64,000 nucleotides of DNA, taken from assembly GCF_024172085.1 (NCBI RefSeq), contig NZ_JAMZDZ010000001.1, positions 4,402,001 through 4,466,000 of the forward strand. Direction: 5' to 3'. This stretch comes from Hamadaea flava (GTDB lineage: Bacteria > Actinomycetota > Actinomycetes > Mycobacteriales > Micromonosporaceae). A model generated the notes under the pieces. The model saw only the letters and a program-made list of their open reading frames with translations. It was not told the DNA's origin and did not search any database. Of this stretch, positions 34,721 through 42,978 are shown one piece after another (within the stretch, counting starts at the first letter, position 1; each line of letters starts with the position of its first letter). The position numbers and the translations under genes were made by a program.

Positions 34721-35473
34721 ATGACCTCCGAACGTGAGTACCTCGACGCGTACGACCCCCGGGCCTTTCCGGCGACGGCGGTGACGGTCGACGTCGTGGC
34801 GCTGACGATCCGCGACGGTCGTCTCCACGTCCTGCTCATCGAGCGCGGCGAACACCCCTACGCCGGCCGAAAGGCATTGCCGGGCGGCTTCGTCCGCGAG
34901 GAGACGTTGGACGATGCAGCGCGGCGGGAACTCGCCGAGGAGACCGGTCTGACGCCGGAACAGGACGCCATGCGGCGGGTTCATCTGGAGCAGCTGGGCA
35001 CGTTCGGCGATCCGTGCCGCGATCCCCGGATGCGGGTCGTGTCGGTGGCGTACCTGGCGTTCGCGCCGAGCCTGCCGGATCCGCGTTCGGGCGGCGACGC
35101 CGCCGCGGCCAGCTGGTTCCCGGTGGACGAGGTTTCCGGGCTGGCCTTCGATCACGACGAGATCCTGTCGGCCGGGCTCGAACGCGCTCGGTCGAAGTTG
35201 GAGTACACGCCGCTGGCGACGGCTTTCGTCGGCTCCGAGTTCACCGTCGCCGAACTGCGCGCGGTGTACTCCGCGGTCTGGGGCGAGGACCTGCACGCCG
35301 GGAACTTCCATCGCAAGGTCCTCTCGGTGCCGGGTTTCGTGGAGAGCACCGGTGCCACGACCGAGCGCGGCGGTGAACGCGGTGGTCCGCGCGCCCGCCT
35401 TTATCGCGCCGGCGACGCCCGCCTGCTACACCCCGCACTGCTACGCCCCGCTAGCGAAGACGACGTCCGATAG
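34721..35473 (+). CDS. NrtR-like NUDIX protein with C-terminal winged helix
   Basis: 250 aa. The NUDIX box is intact (GGFVREETLDDAARRELAEETGL read as G-x5-E-x7-REL-x-EE-x-GL), so hydrolysis of ADP-ribose or another nucleoside diphosphate is possible. After residue 150, KLEYTPLATAFVGSEFTVAELRAVY and GNFHRKVLS match the winged-helix of NrtR regulators, which sense ADP-ribose and control NAD genes. Length fits NrtR. It heads the group NUDIX - vWA - PurA-like - GNAT. Confidence 0.85.
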   Translation: MTSEREYLDAYDPRAFPATAVTVDVVALTIRDGRLHVLLIERGEHPYAGRKALPGGFVREETLDDAARRELAEETGLTPEQDAMRRVHLEQLGTFGDPCRDPRMRVVSVAYLAFAPSLPDPRSGGDAAAASWFPVDEVSGLAFDHDEILSAGLERARSKLEYTPLATAFVGSEFTVAELRAVYSAVWGEDLHAGNFHRKVLSVPGFVESTGATTERGGERGGPRARLYRAGDARLLHPALLRPASEDDVR

Positions 35474-35524
35474 CGCCGGCACCGGCGAAGACGCCGTGCA
35501 CCGACAAGCGGCGAACCCGGCCGC

Positions 35525-35614
35525 GAAGCAAGCGATCACGAAGCAAGCAGCCACAAGACAAGCAGCCACAAGACAAGCAGCCACAAGACAAGCAGTCACA
35601 AGACAAGCAGCCAC
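35525..35614 (+). repeat. 15-bp tandem repeat, six units
   Basis: AAGACAAGCAGCCAC repeated, the first two units starting GAAGCAAGC. It lies between NUDIX and vWA genes, ending 28 bp before the vWA ATG. AT-rich for this region. Confidence 0.9.
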
Positions 35615-35641
35615 ACAGGAACAACCGGGAAGGGGAACGAG

Positions 35642-36541
35642 ATGGGAAGCGGACGCTGGTCCACCGACGTCTACCAGGCCGGGGAACGGTACCGGGCGGC
35701 CACCGGCGGGAGCGCCTTCGCGTACAGCGACAGCGGCGCGCGGACGGTGCATCCCCGGCTGGATCCACGGCAGGCCCGGCTGCGGGAGAGCCGGGACAGC
35801 GTAGAGCACCCCCGGTCGACGGCGATCGCGGTGCTCTTCGACGTCACCGGGTCGATGGGGCACGTGCCACGCACGCTGCAGACGAAGCTGCCGGATCTCT
35901 TCGAGCTGCTCGTCCGCAAGGGCTACGCCACCGACCCGCAACTCATGTTCGGGGCGATCGGCGACGCCACCTGCGATCGCGTACCGCTCCAGGTCGGGCA
36001 GTTCGAGTCGGACAACCGGATGGACGACGACCTCGGCCGCATCGTGCTCGAAGGCGGCGGGGGCGGTCAGCGCACCGAGTCCTACGAGCTGGCCATGTAC
36101 TTCATGGCGCGCCACACCGACATCGACTGCTTCCGGCGGCGGGGGCGGCGTGGTTACCTGTTCATCATCGGCGACGAGATGGCGTACCCCGAGGTCAGTC
36201 CGGCTGAGGTCAGCCGGGTGATCGGCGATCGCCTGCCCGGTCCGATCCGGACCGAGTCCATCGTGGCCGAGCTGCAGCAGAGCTACGACGTCTACTACAT
36301 CCTCCCGGCCGGCACGAACTACGCCGGGGACCGCCAGATCCTCGGCTACTGGCGGCGGCTGCTCGGGCAGAACGTCATCGAGCTGGACGACCTCGACGCG
36401 GTGTGCGAGACCATCGCCCTCACCGTGGGTCTCGGCGAGCGGGCCATCAGCCTGGACCAGGGTCTCGGCGACCTGGACGAGGTCGGCTCGGGGGCCGGGT
36501 TCGTCGTCGGCCGCGCGCTGTCCCGAGTGGTCCGCCTGTGA
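35642..36541 (+). CDS. vWA-domain protein
   Basis: 299 aa, soluble. LFDVTGSMGHV at about residue 66 is a MIDAS-type metal site (D-x-T-G-S); GDATCDRVP and the QRTESYELAMYF region fit the other metal-contact loops, and FIIGDEMAYPE the fourth strand. vWA proteins bring partners together through bound metal. The stop overlaps the PurA-like start (GTGA). AGGGGAACGAG precedes the ATG. Unlike MoxR-linked vWA proteins, no AAA ATPase lies nearby. Confidence 0.8.
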   Translation: MGSGRWSTDVYQAGERYRAATGGSAFAYSDSGARTVHPRLDPRQARLRESRDSVEHPRSTAIAVLFDVTGSMGHVPRTLQTKLPDLFELLVRKGYATDPQLMFGAIGDATCDRVPLQVGQFESDNRMDDDLGRIVLEGGGGGQRTESYELAMYFMARHTDIDCFRRRGRRGYLFIIGDEMAYPEVSPAEVSRVIGDRLPGPIRTESIVAELQQSYDVYYILPAGTNYAGDRQILGYWRRLLGQNVIELDDLDAVCETIALTVGLGERAISLDQGLGDLDEVGSGAGFVVGRALSRVVRL

Positions 36542-37770
36542 TCGACGCCCGGCACACGGTGGTCGTCGATCTCGGCTACGGCGACGCCGGCAAGGGCACG
36601 GTCGTGGACTGGCTCTGCGCCAACGAACCGGTCTTCGCGGTCGTCCGGTTCAACGGGGGCGCGCAGGCCGCCCACAACGTGGTGGCGTCCGACGGACGCC
36701 ACCACACCTTCTCCCAGTTCGGCTCGGGCTCGTTCCGGCCGGGCGTGCGAACGCATCTGTCCCGCTTCATGGTCGTCGATCCGGTGCTGCTCGCGATGGA
36801 GGAACGGCATCTCGCGGCGTTGGGCGTACCAACATGGGAGAGATTGACCGTCGACGAACGCGCGTTGCTCGCGACGCCGTGGCACCGCGCGGCCAATCGC
36901 CTGCGCGAAACCCGGCGAGGCGGGGAGCGTCACGGTTCGTGCGGGGTCGGGGTGGGCGAGGTGATGGCCTTCAGCCTCGCGCACCCCGACGCGCCGCGGG
37001 TGGGTGACGTCCGCGATCCGGCGCGGCTCCGTCGCGTTTTCCAGCTGGTACGCGAAGAGCTGAGCACCGAGCTGGGCGGCTTGGGGTATGACGTGCCCGT
37101 CGAGGACGTGGCGACCGCCTACGAGGACTTCGGCCGCACGGTGTCGATTGTGGATGGCGCCTACGGCGCGGAGCTGCTGGCCGCCGGGCCGTGTGTCTTC
37201 GAAGGCGCGCAGGGCGTGCTGTTGGACGAATGGCGTGGCTGGCATCCCTACACCACCTGGTCGACGACGACCTTCGACAACGCGATGACGCTGCTGGACG
37301 AGGCCGGCGAACAGGCCCGCCGGCTCGGCGTCGTCCGCGCGTACACGACTCGGCACGGGCCGGGCCCGATGGTGACCGAGGACGCGCACCTGACCGCCGC
37401 GCTGCCGGACGCGTACAACACGGACGGTCGCTGGCAGGGCGGGTTCCGGGTCGGTCATTTCGACGCCGTCGCCCACCGGTACGCCGTCGAGGTCTGCGGC
37501 GGCGTGGACGCGCTGGCCGTCACCCATCTCGACGTCGCCGCGCGTACGCCCGGACTGCGGATGTGCCCAGGCTACGAGACCGGTGAGCGGATCGCGCTGG
37601 GCGAGTTCGGGGACTTGGCGTACCAGGAGAAGCTGACGGCCCAGCTGTTCACGGCCGCTCCGGTGCTCGACGGCCACCCGTCGGCCGACGCCATCGCAGC
37701 CGCCTTGGACGCCCCGGTGTTCCTGGAGTCGTGGGGGCCGACGGCGGAGGACAAACGCGTGCGGGGATGA
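36538..37770 (+). CDS. Divergent adenylosuccinate synthetase homologue
   Basis: 410 aa, PurA fold. The GTP loop reads LGYGDAGKGTVVDWL; in PurA it is GDEGKGK, so the catalytic Asp stays but Glu and the last Lys are changed. NGGAQAAHNVV replaces NGGNNAGHTV, keeping the His. FEGAQGVLLD is conserved, and WSTTTFDNA replaces the STS..G region. The differences make it unlikely to be the housekeeping purine enzyme; it may ligate another acid to a purine or NAD-like nucleotide. GTG start coupled to the vWA gene. Confidence 0.8.
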   Translation: MIDARHTVVVDLGYGDAGKGTVVDWLCANEPVFAVVRFNGGAQAAHNVVASDGRHHTFSQFGSGSFRPGVRTHLSRFMVVDPVLLAMEERHLAALGVPTWERLTVDERALLATPWHRAANRLRETRRGGERHGSCGVGVGEVMAFSLAHPDAPRVGDVRDPARLRRVFQLVREELSTELGGLGYDVPVEDVATAYEDFGRTVSIVDGAYGAELLAAGPCVFEGAQGVLLDEWRGWHPYTTWSTTTFDNAMTLLDEAGEQARRLGVVRAYTTRHGPGPMVTEDAHLTAALPDAYNTDGRWQGGFRVGHFDAVAHRYAVEVCGGVDALAVTHLDVAARTPGLRMCPGYETGERIALGEFGDLAYQEKLTAQLFTAAPVLDGHPSADAIAAALDAPVFLESWGPTAEDKRVRG

Positions 37771-37777
37771 TCGCGGG

Positions 37778-38218
37778 ATGGAGATCCGTGCCGCCCGGTC
37801 CGAGGACTACGACCCGATCATCGCCGTCGTCGACGACTGGTGGGGCCGCCCGATCGCCGGCTCGCTGCCCCGGCTGTTCTTCGACCACTTCCACCGGACG
37901 AGCCTGATCGCGACGTCGGACGGCGTACTGGCCGGGTTCCTCATCGGCATCCTGTCGCCGTCGTCGGCCGAGGACGCGTACATCCATTTCGTCGGGGTCA
38001 ACCCGGCGGTGCGGAGCACCGGCCTCGGCCGTCTCCTCTACGAGCGCTTCTTCGAACTGGCCCGGGCCGACGGGCGTACGCGGGCCGGGGCGATCACCGC
38101 CCCCGTCAACGCCGGGTCGATCGCCTTCCACCAGCGCATGGGGTTCGCCGTACGCGGCCCCGTCGCCGGGTACGACGGGCCGGGCAAGGACATGATGGTC
38201 TTCTCCCGCACCCTGTAG
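37778..38218 (+). CDS. GNAT family N-acetyltransferase
   Basis: 146 aa. Acetyl-CoA loop in VNPAVRSTGLGRLLYERF, followed by VNAGSIAFHQRMGF, the usual C-terminal signature. Substrate unknown. Starts 7 bp after the PurA-like stop, so it is likely the last gene of the NUDIX-vWA-PurA set. Confidence 0.85.
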   Translation: MEIRAARSEDYDPIIAVVDDWWGRPIAGSLPRLFFDHFHRTSLIATSDGVLAGFLIGILSPSSAEDAYIHFVGVNPAVRSTGLGRLLYERFFELARADGRTRAGAITAPVNAGSIAFHQRMGFAVRGPVAGYDGPGKDMMVFSRTL

Positions 38219-38232
38219 GCAGCATCGAAGTA

Positions 38233-38284
38233 TTGACGTTTGTGTAACGCCGGGGTTATCTATACGTCCATGAGAGCGCTCTCA
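38233..38284 (+). promoter_or_regulatory. Promoter and LacI-type operator on the GH16 start
   Basis: TTGACG (38233) and TATCTA (38257), 18 bp apart, form a promoter whose start would be near 38269. The perfect palindrome TGAGAGCGCTCTCA (38271-38284) overlaps the ATG at 38270. It resembles operators of LacI-family sugar regulators of actinobacteria (CebR/CelR type). The mRNA would be nearly leaderless. Confidence 0.65.
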
Positions 38285-39673
38285 CAGAACTCCTCGCCCC
38301 AGCGGCTGCTGGTCGCGGCCGTCGCCCTCGGCCTCACCGCGGCCGCCGCGTTCGCCGGCACGCTCGGCGCCAACGCCGCCCTCCCGTCCACCCCCAGCGG
38401 CTGGACCCAGGTCTTCGCCGACGACTTCACCGGCAGCGCCGGCTCCGGCGTCAACACGGCGAACTGGCAGTACACCACCGGAACCAGCTATCCCGGCGGG
38501 CCGGCCAACTTCGGCACCGGCGAGGTCGAGACGATGACCTCCAGCACCACGAACGTCCGGTTGGACGGCTCGGGGAACCTGCTGATCACCCCGGTCCGGG
38601 ACGGCGCCGGGAACTGGACCTCCGGCCGGATCGAGACCGTCCGCTCCGACTTCCAGCCGCCGTCGAACGGCGTACTGCGGGTCGAGGCCCGGATTCAGCT
38701 GCCGAACGTCACCGGCAACTCGGCGCTCGGCTACTGGCCGGCGTTCTGGATGCTGGGCGCGCCGTATCGCGGGAACTACTGGAACTGGCCGAGCATCGGC
38801 GAGATCGACATCATGGAGAACGTCAACGGGATCAACAACGAGTGGGCGACCCTCCACTGTGGCACGACGCCCGGCGGACCGTGCAACGAGACCAGCGGCA
38901 TCGGCGGCCAGCGGGCCTGCTCCCCCACCACCTGCCAGGCGGACTTCCACACCTACCGCGTGGAGTGGGACCGCAGCACCAGCCCGCAGCAGATGCGGTG
39001 GTACCTCGACGGCGTCCAGTTCCACACCGTCAACGCTAACCAGGTCGACGTCACGACCTGGACGAACGCCACCAACCACGGCTTCTACGTCATCCTGAAC
39101 GTCGCGATGGGCGGCGGCTTCCCGGCCGCGTTCGGCGGCGGTCCCACGTCGGCCACCGTCTCCGGCATCCCGATGAAGGTCGACTACGTCGCCGTCTACA
39201 GCAAGGCCGGCAGCGGCTCGACGAGCTCCCCGACTCCGTCGGCCACCACCGGCAGCGGTACGCGCGACGCGTACTCGACGATTCAGGCCGAGTCCTACAA
39301 CTCCCAGAGCGGTACGCAACTGGAAACGTGCACCGACAGCGGCGGCGGGCAGAACCTGTCGTACGTCACCAACGGCGACTGGGCGCTGTACCAGAACGTC
39401 AACTTCGGCAGCACTCCGGCGACGCAGTTCTACGGACGCGTGGCCAGCGGCGCCGCCGGTGGCGTGAGCGGCCTGGTCCAAATACGCCTCGACAGTCTGT
39501 CCAACGCCCCGATCGGGTCGTTCGCGCTCGCCAACACCGGCGGCTGGCAGACGTGGTCCACGGTGCCGGCCAACATCACCGCCGTCACCGGTACGCACAA
39601 CGTCTACCTGACCTTCAGCAGCGGCCAGCCCGCCGACTTCGTCAACGTCAACTGGATCTCGTTCGGCCACTGA
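38270..39673 (+). CDS. Secreted glycoside hydrolase family 16 with CBM6
   Basis: 467 aa. Signal peptide with LLVAAVALGLTAAAAFAG and cleavage near ANA-AL. GH16 domain to about 310, with catalytic EIDIME (Glu178, Asp180, Glu183). A Ser/Thr/Pro linker follows, then a CBM6 module (about 331-467; IQAESYNSQSGTQLETC). It would cleave beta-1,3(4)-glucans outside the cell. Likely repressed by a LacI-type protein at the GAGAGCGCTCTC site, which overlaps its start; no ribosome site is present, in keeping with a leaderless mRNA. Confidence 0.92.
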   Translation: MRALSQNSSPQRLLVAAVALGLTAAAAFAGTLGANAALPSTPSGWTQVFADDFTGSAGSGVNTANWQYTTGTSYPGGPANFGTGEVETMTSSTTNVRLDGSGNLLITPVRDGAGNWTSGRIETVRSDFQPPSNGVLRVEARIQLPNVTGNSALGYWPAFWMLGAPYRGNYWNWPSIGEIDIMENVNGINNEWATLHCGTTPGGPCNETSGIGGQRACSPTTCQADFHTYRVEWDRSTSPQQMRWYLDGVQFHTVNANQVDVTTWTNATNHGFYVILNVAMGGGFPAAFGGGPTSATVSGIPMKVDYVAVYSKAGSGSTSSPTPSATTGSGTRDAYSTIQAESYNSQSGTQLETCTDSGGGQNLSYVTNGDWALYQNVNFGSTPATQFYGRVASGAAGGVSGLVQIRLDSLSNAPIGSFALANTGGWQTWSTVPANITAVTGTHNVYLTFSSGQPADFVNVNWISFGH

Positions 39674-39684
39674 ATGCCCGTCTG

Positions 39685-39714
39685 ACGGTGGCTCCCCGAC
39701 TGGGGGGCCACCGT
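39685..39714. terminator. Bidirectional hairpin between convergent genes
   Basis: ACGGTGGCTCCCC and GGGGGGCCACCGT form a stem with one T-G pair. It sits between the ends of the GH16 gene (39673) and the MBL gene (39733). Confidence 0.75.
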
Positions 39715-39732
39715 TGTGCGTATCCCTTGTCC

Positions 39733-40434
39733 TTAGAGGGAGAGACGGAGACCGGGGGTCGCCGCGACCACCGGGCACCGCGCGTGGGCCGCGGCTTCCG
39801 CGAGCAGCGCGACCGGATCGTGCCAGGGCCGGAGATGCGTGATGACCAGCAGTCGCGCGCCGGCCGACGTGGCCAGGCGCCCCGCGTCGCCCGCGCTCAG
39901 ATGGCCCTTCTCCGGCTCGGCGTCGAACCCGGCGGCCTCGGCGAGCACGACGTCGCAGCCGGCCGCCAGCTCGTCCAACTCGGCGCACGGCTCGGAGTCG
40001 GCGGTGTAGCAGAACCGGTCGTCGAGGCGGATCGCCCAGGTGTCGCGGGTGTGGCGGACCGGAGCGAGCCGCACCGTGAACGGACCGATCCGGGTCGTGG
40101 CCAACGCCTCCGGTACGCGCCGCAGCTCCGCGTCGGCGTCGTGCTGCCAGATCCGCAGCGTGTCCGGACCGTAGACCGGGATCGGCGGCGCCTCCGGGTG
40201 GAACCGTTCCTTGTGGTACCCGATCGCGAACAGGTCGTCCGAGTGGTCGCCGTGCGAGTGCGAGATGAAGACGGCGTCGAGCGCGCCCGGATCGGTGTAT
40301 CGCAGCAGCGGGCCGGCCGAGCCCGTGCCCGCGTCGAGCAGCAGCCGGAAGCCCTCCCGCTCCAGCAGGTAACTGGAACAGGCCGAGTTCGGGCCGGGGA
40401 TCGAACCGGAGCAGCCGACGACGGTCAAGCGCAT
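39733..40434 (-). CDS. MBL-fold metallo-hydrolase, RNase Z/phosphodiesterase-like
   Basis: 233 aa from the ATG at 40434 (MRLTVVGCSGSIPG). ISHSHGDHSDD carries the HxHxDH metal motif; PVRHTRDTWAIR and CYTADSEP give the other ligands, and ITHLRPW the last His. The layout is that of small cyclic-nucleotide phosphodiesterase or RNase Z-like enzymes; substrate not known. No partner genes. A start further upstream at 40470 is possible. Confidence 0.85.
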   Translation of the reverse strand: MRLTVVGCSGSIPGPNSACSSYLLEREGFRLLLDAGTGSAGPLLRYTDPGALDAVFISHSHGDHSDDLFAIGYHKERFHPEAPPIPVYGPDTLRIWQHDADAELRRVPEALATTRIGPFTVRLAPVRHTRDTWAIRLDDRFCYTADSEPCAELDELAAGCDVVLAEAAGFDAEPEKGHLSAGDAGRLATSAGARLLVITHLRPWHDPVALLAEAAAHARCPVVAATPGLRLSL

Positions 40435-40504
40435 CGCTTGATCTTGCCCCGTTTCCGGCCGATCGCCCACCGGCTACGCTGCCGGCGGACGACCTGCCGG
40501 GAGG

Positions 40505-41812
40505 TCACCGGCGGCCGATGTCGATCCGGTCGCCCCGCTCGTCGAAGAAGTGCAGCGCCTCCATCCGCACCGACACGGCCAGCGGATGACCGTTCGTCAC
40601 CTGCGGGTACGGCGCGAGCCGGACCGCCAGTTCGGCCGGGCGGCGGTGGTGGCGGCCGTCGCTGAGGACGCTGGTGCGCTCGGCGACCGCCGTCGCGGCG
40701 GCCGGGTCGCGGGGCGTCGCGCGGCCGCTGAGCCGGCTGAGGACGTGGCCGAAGCGGCGCAGGCCCCGGTTGCCGTTCTCGTCGGTGCCTTCGGCCGGAG
40801 CGCCGCCCAGTTCGTCGATGACGACGGCGGTCGCGCCGATGTCCACGAAGGCCAGCGACTCGTGGCCGTGGTGTTCGAGGTAGCGGATGCGGCCCTGGAG
40901 CACGTCGCCGGGAGTGTCCGGGGCGACCGGCATCAGCGCCTCCGCCCGTACGCCGACGACGATGCGCTCGCCGTGGTAGTGCGACACCGCGCGGGCGCGA
41001 ATGTCGTCCCACCGCAGATAGAGCGACTGCTCGCCGAGGTTCAGCTGGACGTAGCGGTCCAGGTGGACGTAGACCGACGCCTCCAGCAGGTTCATCCGCG
41101 GGCTGCCGAGGAACGCCGCGACGTAGAGGGTCGCCGGCTTGCCGTAGACCTGGGTCGGGGTGCCGACGTCCTGCAGCACGCCCTTGCGCATGATGGCGAC
41201 GCGGTCGGCCATGGTCAGCGCCTCGGCCTGGTCGTGCGTGACGTAGATGGTGCTGACGCCCAGCTCGTGGACCAGACCGGAGATCTCCGCCCGCAGCTCG
41301 GCGCGCAGTCCACTGTCCAGGTTGGACAGCGGCTCGTCCATCAGGAAGAGGCCCGGACGGCGCACGATGGCCCGCCCCATCGCCACCCGCTGCCGCTGGC
41401 CGCCCGAGAGCTGGCTGGGCTTGCGGGCGAGCACGTCACCGATGCCGAGCGCGGCGGCGACGTCGGCGACCCGCTCCTGCCTGGGCTGGGGCTCCACACC
41501 GGACAGTCGCAGCGGGAAGCCGATGTTGTCCCCGACGGTCATGTGCGGGTAGAGCGCGAAGTCCTGGAACACCATGGCGATCCGCCGATCGCGCGGTGCG
41601 AGCTGGTTCGCCAGCACACCGTCGAGCATGATCGCGCCGCTCGACGGGTCCTCCAGCCCGGCAACCATGCGCAGCACCGTGGACTTGCCACAGCCGGACG
41701 GACCGAGGAGGACCATGAACTCCCCGTCAGCCACGTCCAGGTTCACATTGTCGACCGCGACCGTCCCGTCCGGGAAGACCTTGGTCACGTCCTTGAGCGC
41801 GACGGTAGTCAC
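40505..41812 (-). CDS. Sugar ABC transporter ATP-binding protein (MsiK/UgpC type)
   Basis: 435 aa from the GTG at 41812, since GGGAG lies at the right distance for it and abuts the GTG at 41818. Walker A GPSGCGKST, Q-loop, signature LSGGQRQRVAMGRA and Walker B LFLMDEP are intact, with the MalK-type regulatory OB domains after residue 240. A disordered insert of about 60 residues (GTDENGNRGLRRF...) lengthens the C-terminal part. No permease or binding protein nearby: in actinobacteria one such ATPase (MsiK) serves several sugar transporters. Confidence 0.9.
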   Translation of the reverse strand: MTTVALKDVTKVFPDGTVAVDNVNLDVADGEFMVLLGPSGCGKSTVLRMVAGLEDPSSGAIMLDGVLANQLAPRDRRIAMVFQDFALYPHMTVGDNIGFPLRLSGVEPQPRQERVADVAAALGIGDVLARKPSQLSGGQRQRVAMGRAIVRRPGLFLMDEPLSNLDSGLRAELRAEISGLVHELGVSTIYVTHDQAEALTMADRVAIMRKGVLQDVGTPTQVYGKPATLYVAAFLGSPRMNLLEASVYVHLDRYVQLNLGEQSLYLRWDDIRARAVSHYHGERIVVGVRAEALMPVAPDTPGDVLQGRIRYLEHHGHESLAFVDIGATAVVIDELGGAPAEGTDENGNRGLRRFGHVLSRLSGRATPRDPAAATAVAERTSVLSDGRHHRRPAELAVRLAPYPQVTNGHPLAVSVRMEALHFFDERGDRIDIGRR

Positions 41813-41927
41813 CGTCACCTCCCACACTGTTCCGGCCGCAAGTCTCGTAACTGTGACGAAAACCTCTCGGTCCGTACATCGGGTAAACGTTTGATGTTCA
41901 GCCCGTATTGGCGCCGTTACGCAGCAG

Positions 41928-42929
41928 CTAGAAAGAGGGGTCCTGTCGCCGGGCGGCCTTGTACCCCCATCGCAGCACCGAATAAACCGGGTACAGCCGC
42001 TTGGCCAACAGAACGTATTTGATCTGATGGATTCGGCCGCCCGGCGGCGCCCATCCCGGCGGGGCGTACCGGTGTTGGAAGGCGGCCAGCCGAAGGAAGA
42101 ACTCCCTGCGTAGCCGGGCATCGGGCACTCTGGTCTCGTTGCCGAGGACGGCGATGCCCTGCCGCATCGACTGTTCGAAGAGGACAGGCCGCAACGGGTG
42201 GTCCGCCGGCACGGCCGCGAAGACCAGCTCCCAGTGGTGGATCATGCCGAGATGGCGGGCCCCGCCAGTGGACGTGATCGCGCCCTCGCGCAGTCGGTAA
42301 TAGACACAGACCTGGTCGAGGAAGGCGATCCGGCGTGCGGCGAGCACCGCCGGATACGTCCAGGACACGTCCTCATACAGGCCCGGGTGGAAGCGCAGCC
42401 CCTCATCGAGAAGGAACTGGCGGCGTACGACCCGGTTCCAGGCCACGTGCAGCAGCCCGACGACCGACGGCCGCTCCACCGCCGAGAACACCTCCGGCCC
42501 CGGCGACCGTGCCAACGCCCGCGCCACGGCGCTGCGCCGGCTCGTCCGGGTGTCTTCGGCGTACCGGGCGAAGTCGACGATCAGCATGTCGAGCGCCGGG
42601 TCGGCGGTCAGGCGCCGGATCGCCGCGGCGATCGCCCCGTCGGCCAGCCAGTCGTCGCTGTCCACGAACCAGACGAAAGCGCCGGTCGCCTCGTCCAGGC
42701 CCGCGTTTCGGGCCCGGCCGAGGCCCACATTCTCGGTCAGATGTCGTACGCGGACACGAGGGTCGCGGGCGGCGTACTCGTCGGCGATGTCACCCGAGCC
42801 GTCGGGCGAGCAGTCGTCCACGACGATCAGCTCGAAATCCTCTGGAGCCGATCGCAGGATCGAGTCGAGGCACTGCCTCAGGTACGCCTCGACCCGGTAG
42901 ACCGGCACCACGACGCTCAGCAACGGCAC
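41928..42929 (-). CDS. Family 2 glycosyltransferase
   Basis: 333 aa. N-terminal LLSVVVPVYRVEAYLRQCLDSIL, then VDDCSPDGSGDIA, RNAGLDEATG, and FVDSDDW (the DXD-type metal motif). The C-terminal 120 residues include a helical region with basic residues. Transfers a sugar from a nucleotide donor to a growing surface polymer. Encoded next to the Wzt/Wzm-like export pair, so a polysaccharide or teichoic-type polymer is likely. 49 bp after the ABC ATPase. Confidence 0.9.
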   Translation of the reverse strand: MPLLSVVVPVYRVEAYLRQCLDSILRSAPEDFELIVVDDCSPDGSGDIADEYAARDPRVRVRHLTENVGLGRARNAGLDEATGAFVWFVDSDDWLADGAIAAAIRRLTADPALDMLIVDFARYAEDTRTSRRSAVARALARSPGPEVFSAVERPSVVGLLHVAWNRVVRRQFLLDEGLRFHPGLYEDVSWTYPAVLAARRIAFLDQVCVYYRLREGAITSTGGARHLGMIHHWELVFAAVPADHPLRPVLFEQSMRQGIAVLGNETRVPDARLRREFFLRLAAFQHRYAPPGWAPPGGRIHQIKYVLLAKRLYPVYSVLRWGYKAARRQDPSF

Positions 42930-42978
42930 GCTGCATCATCGCATGCCGCATGCGAATTATCGGATGAATCGCGACAGA

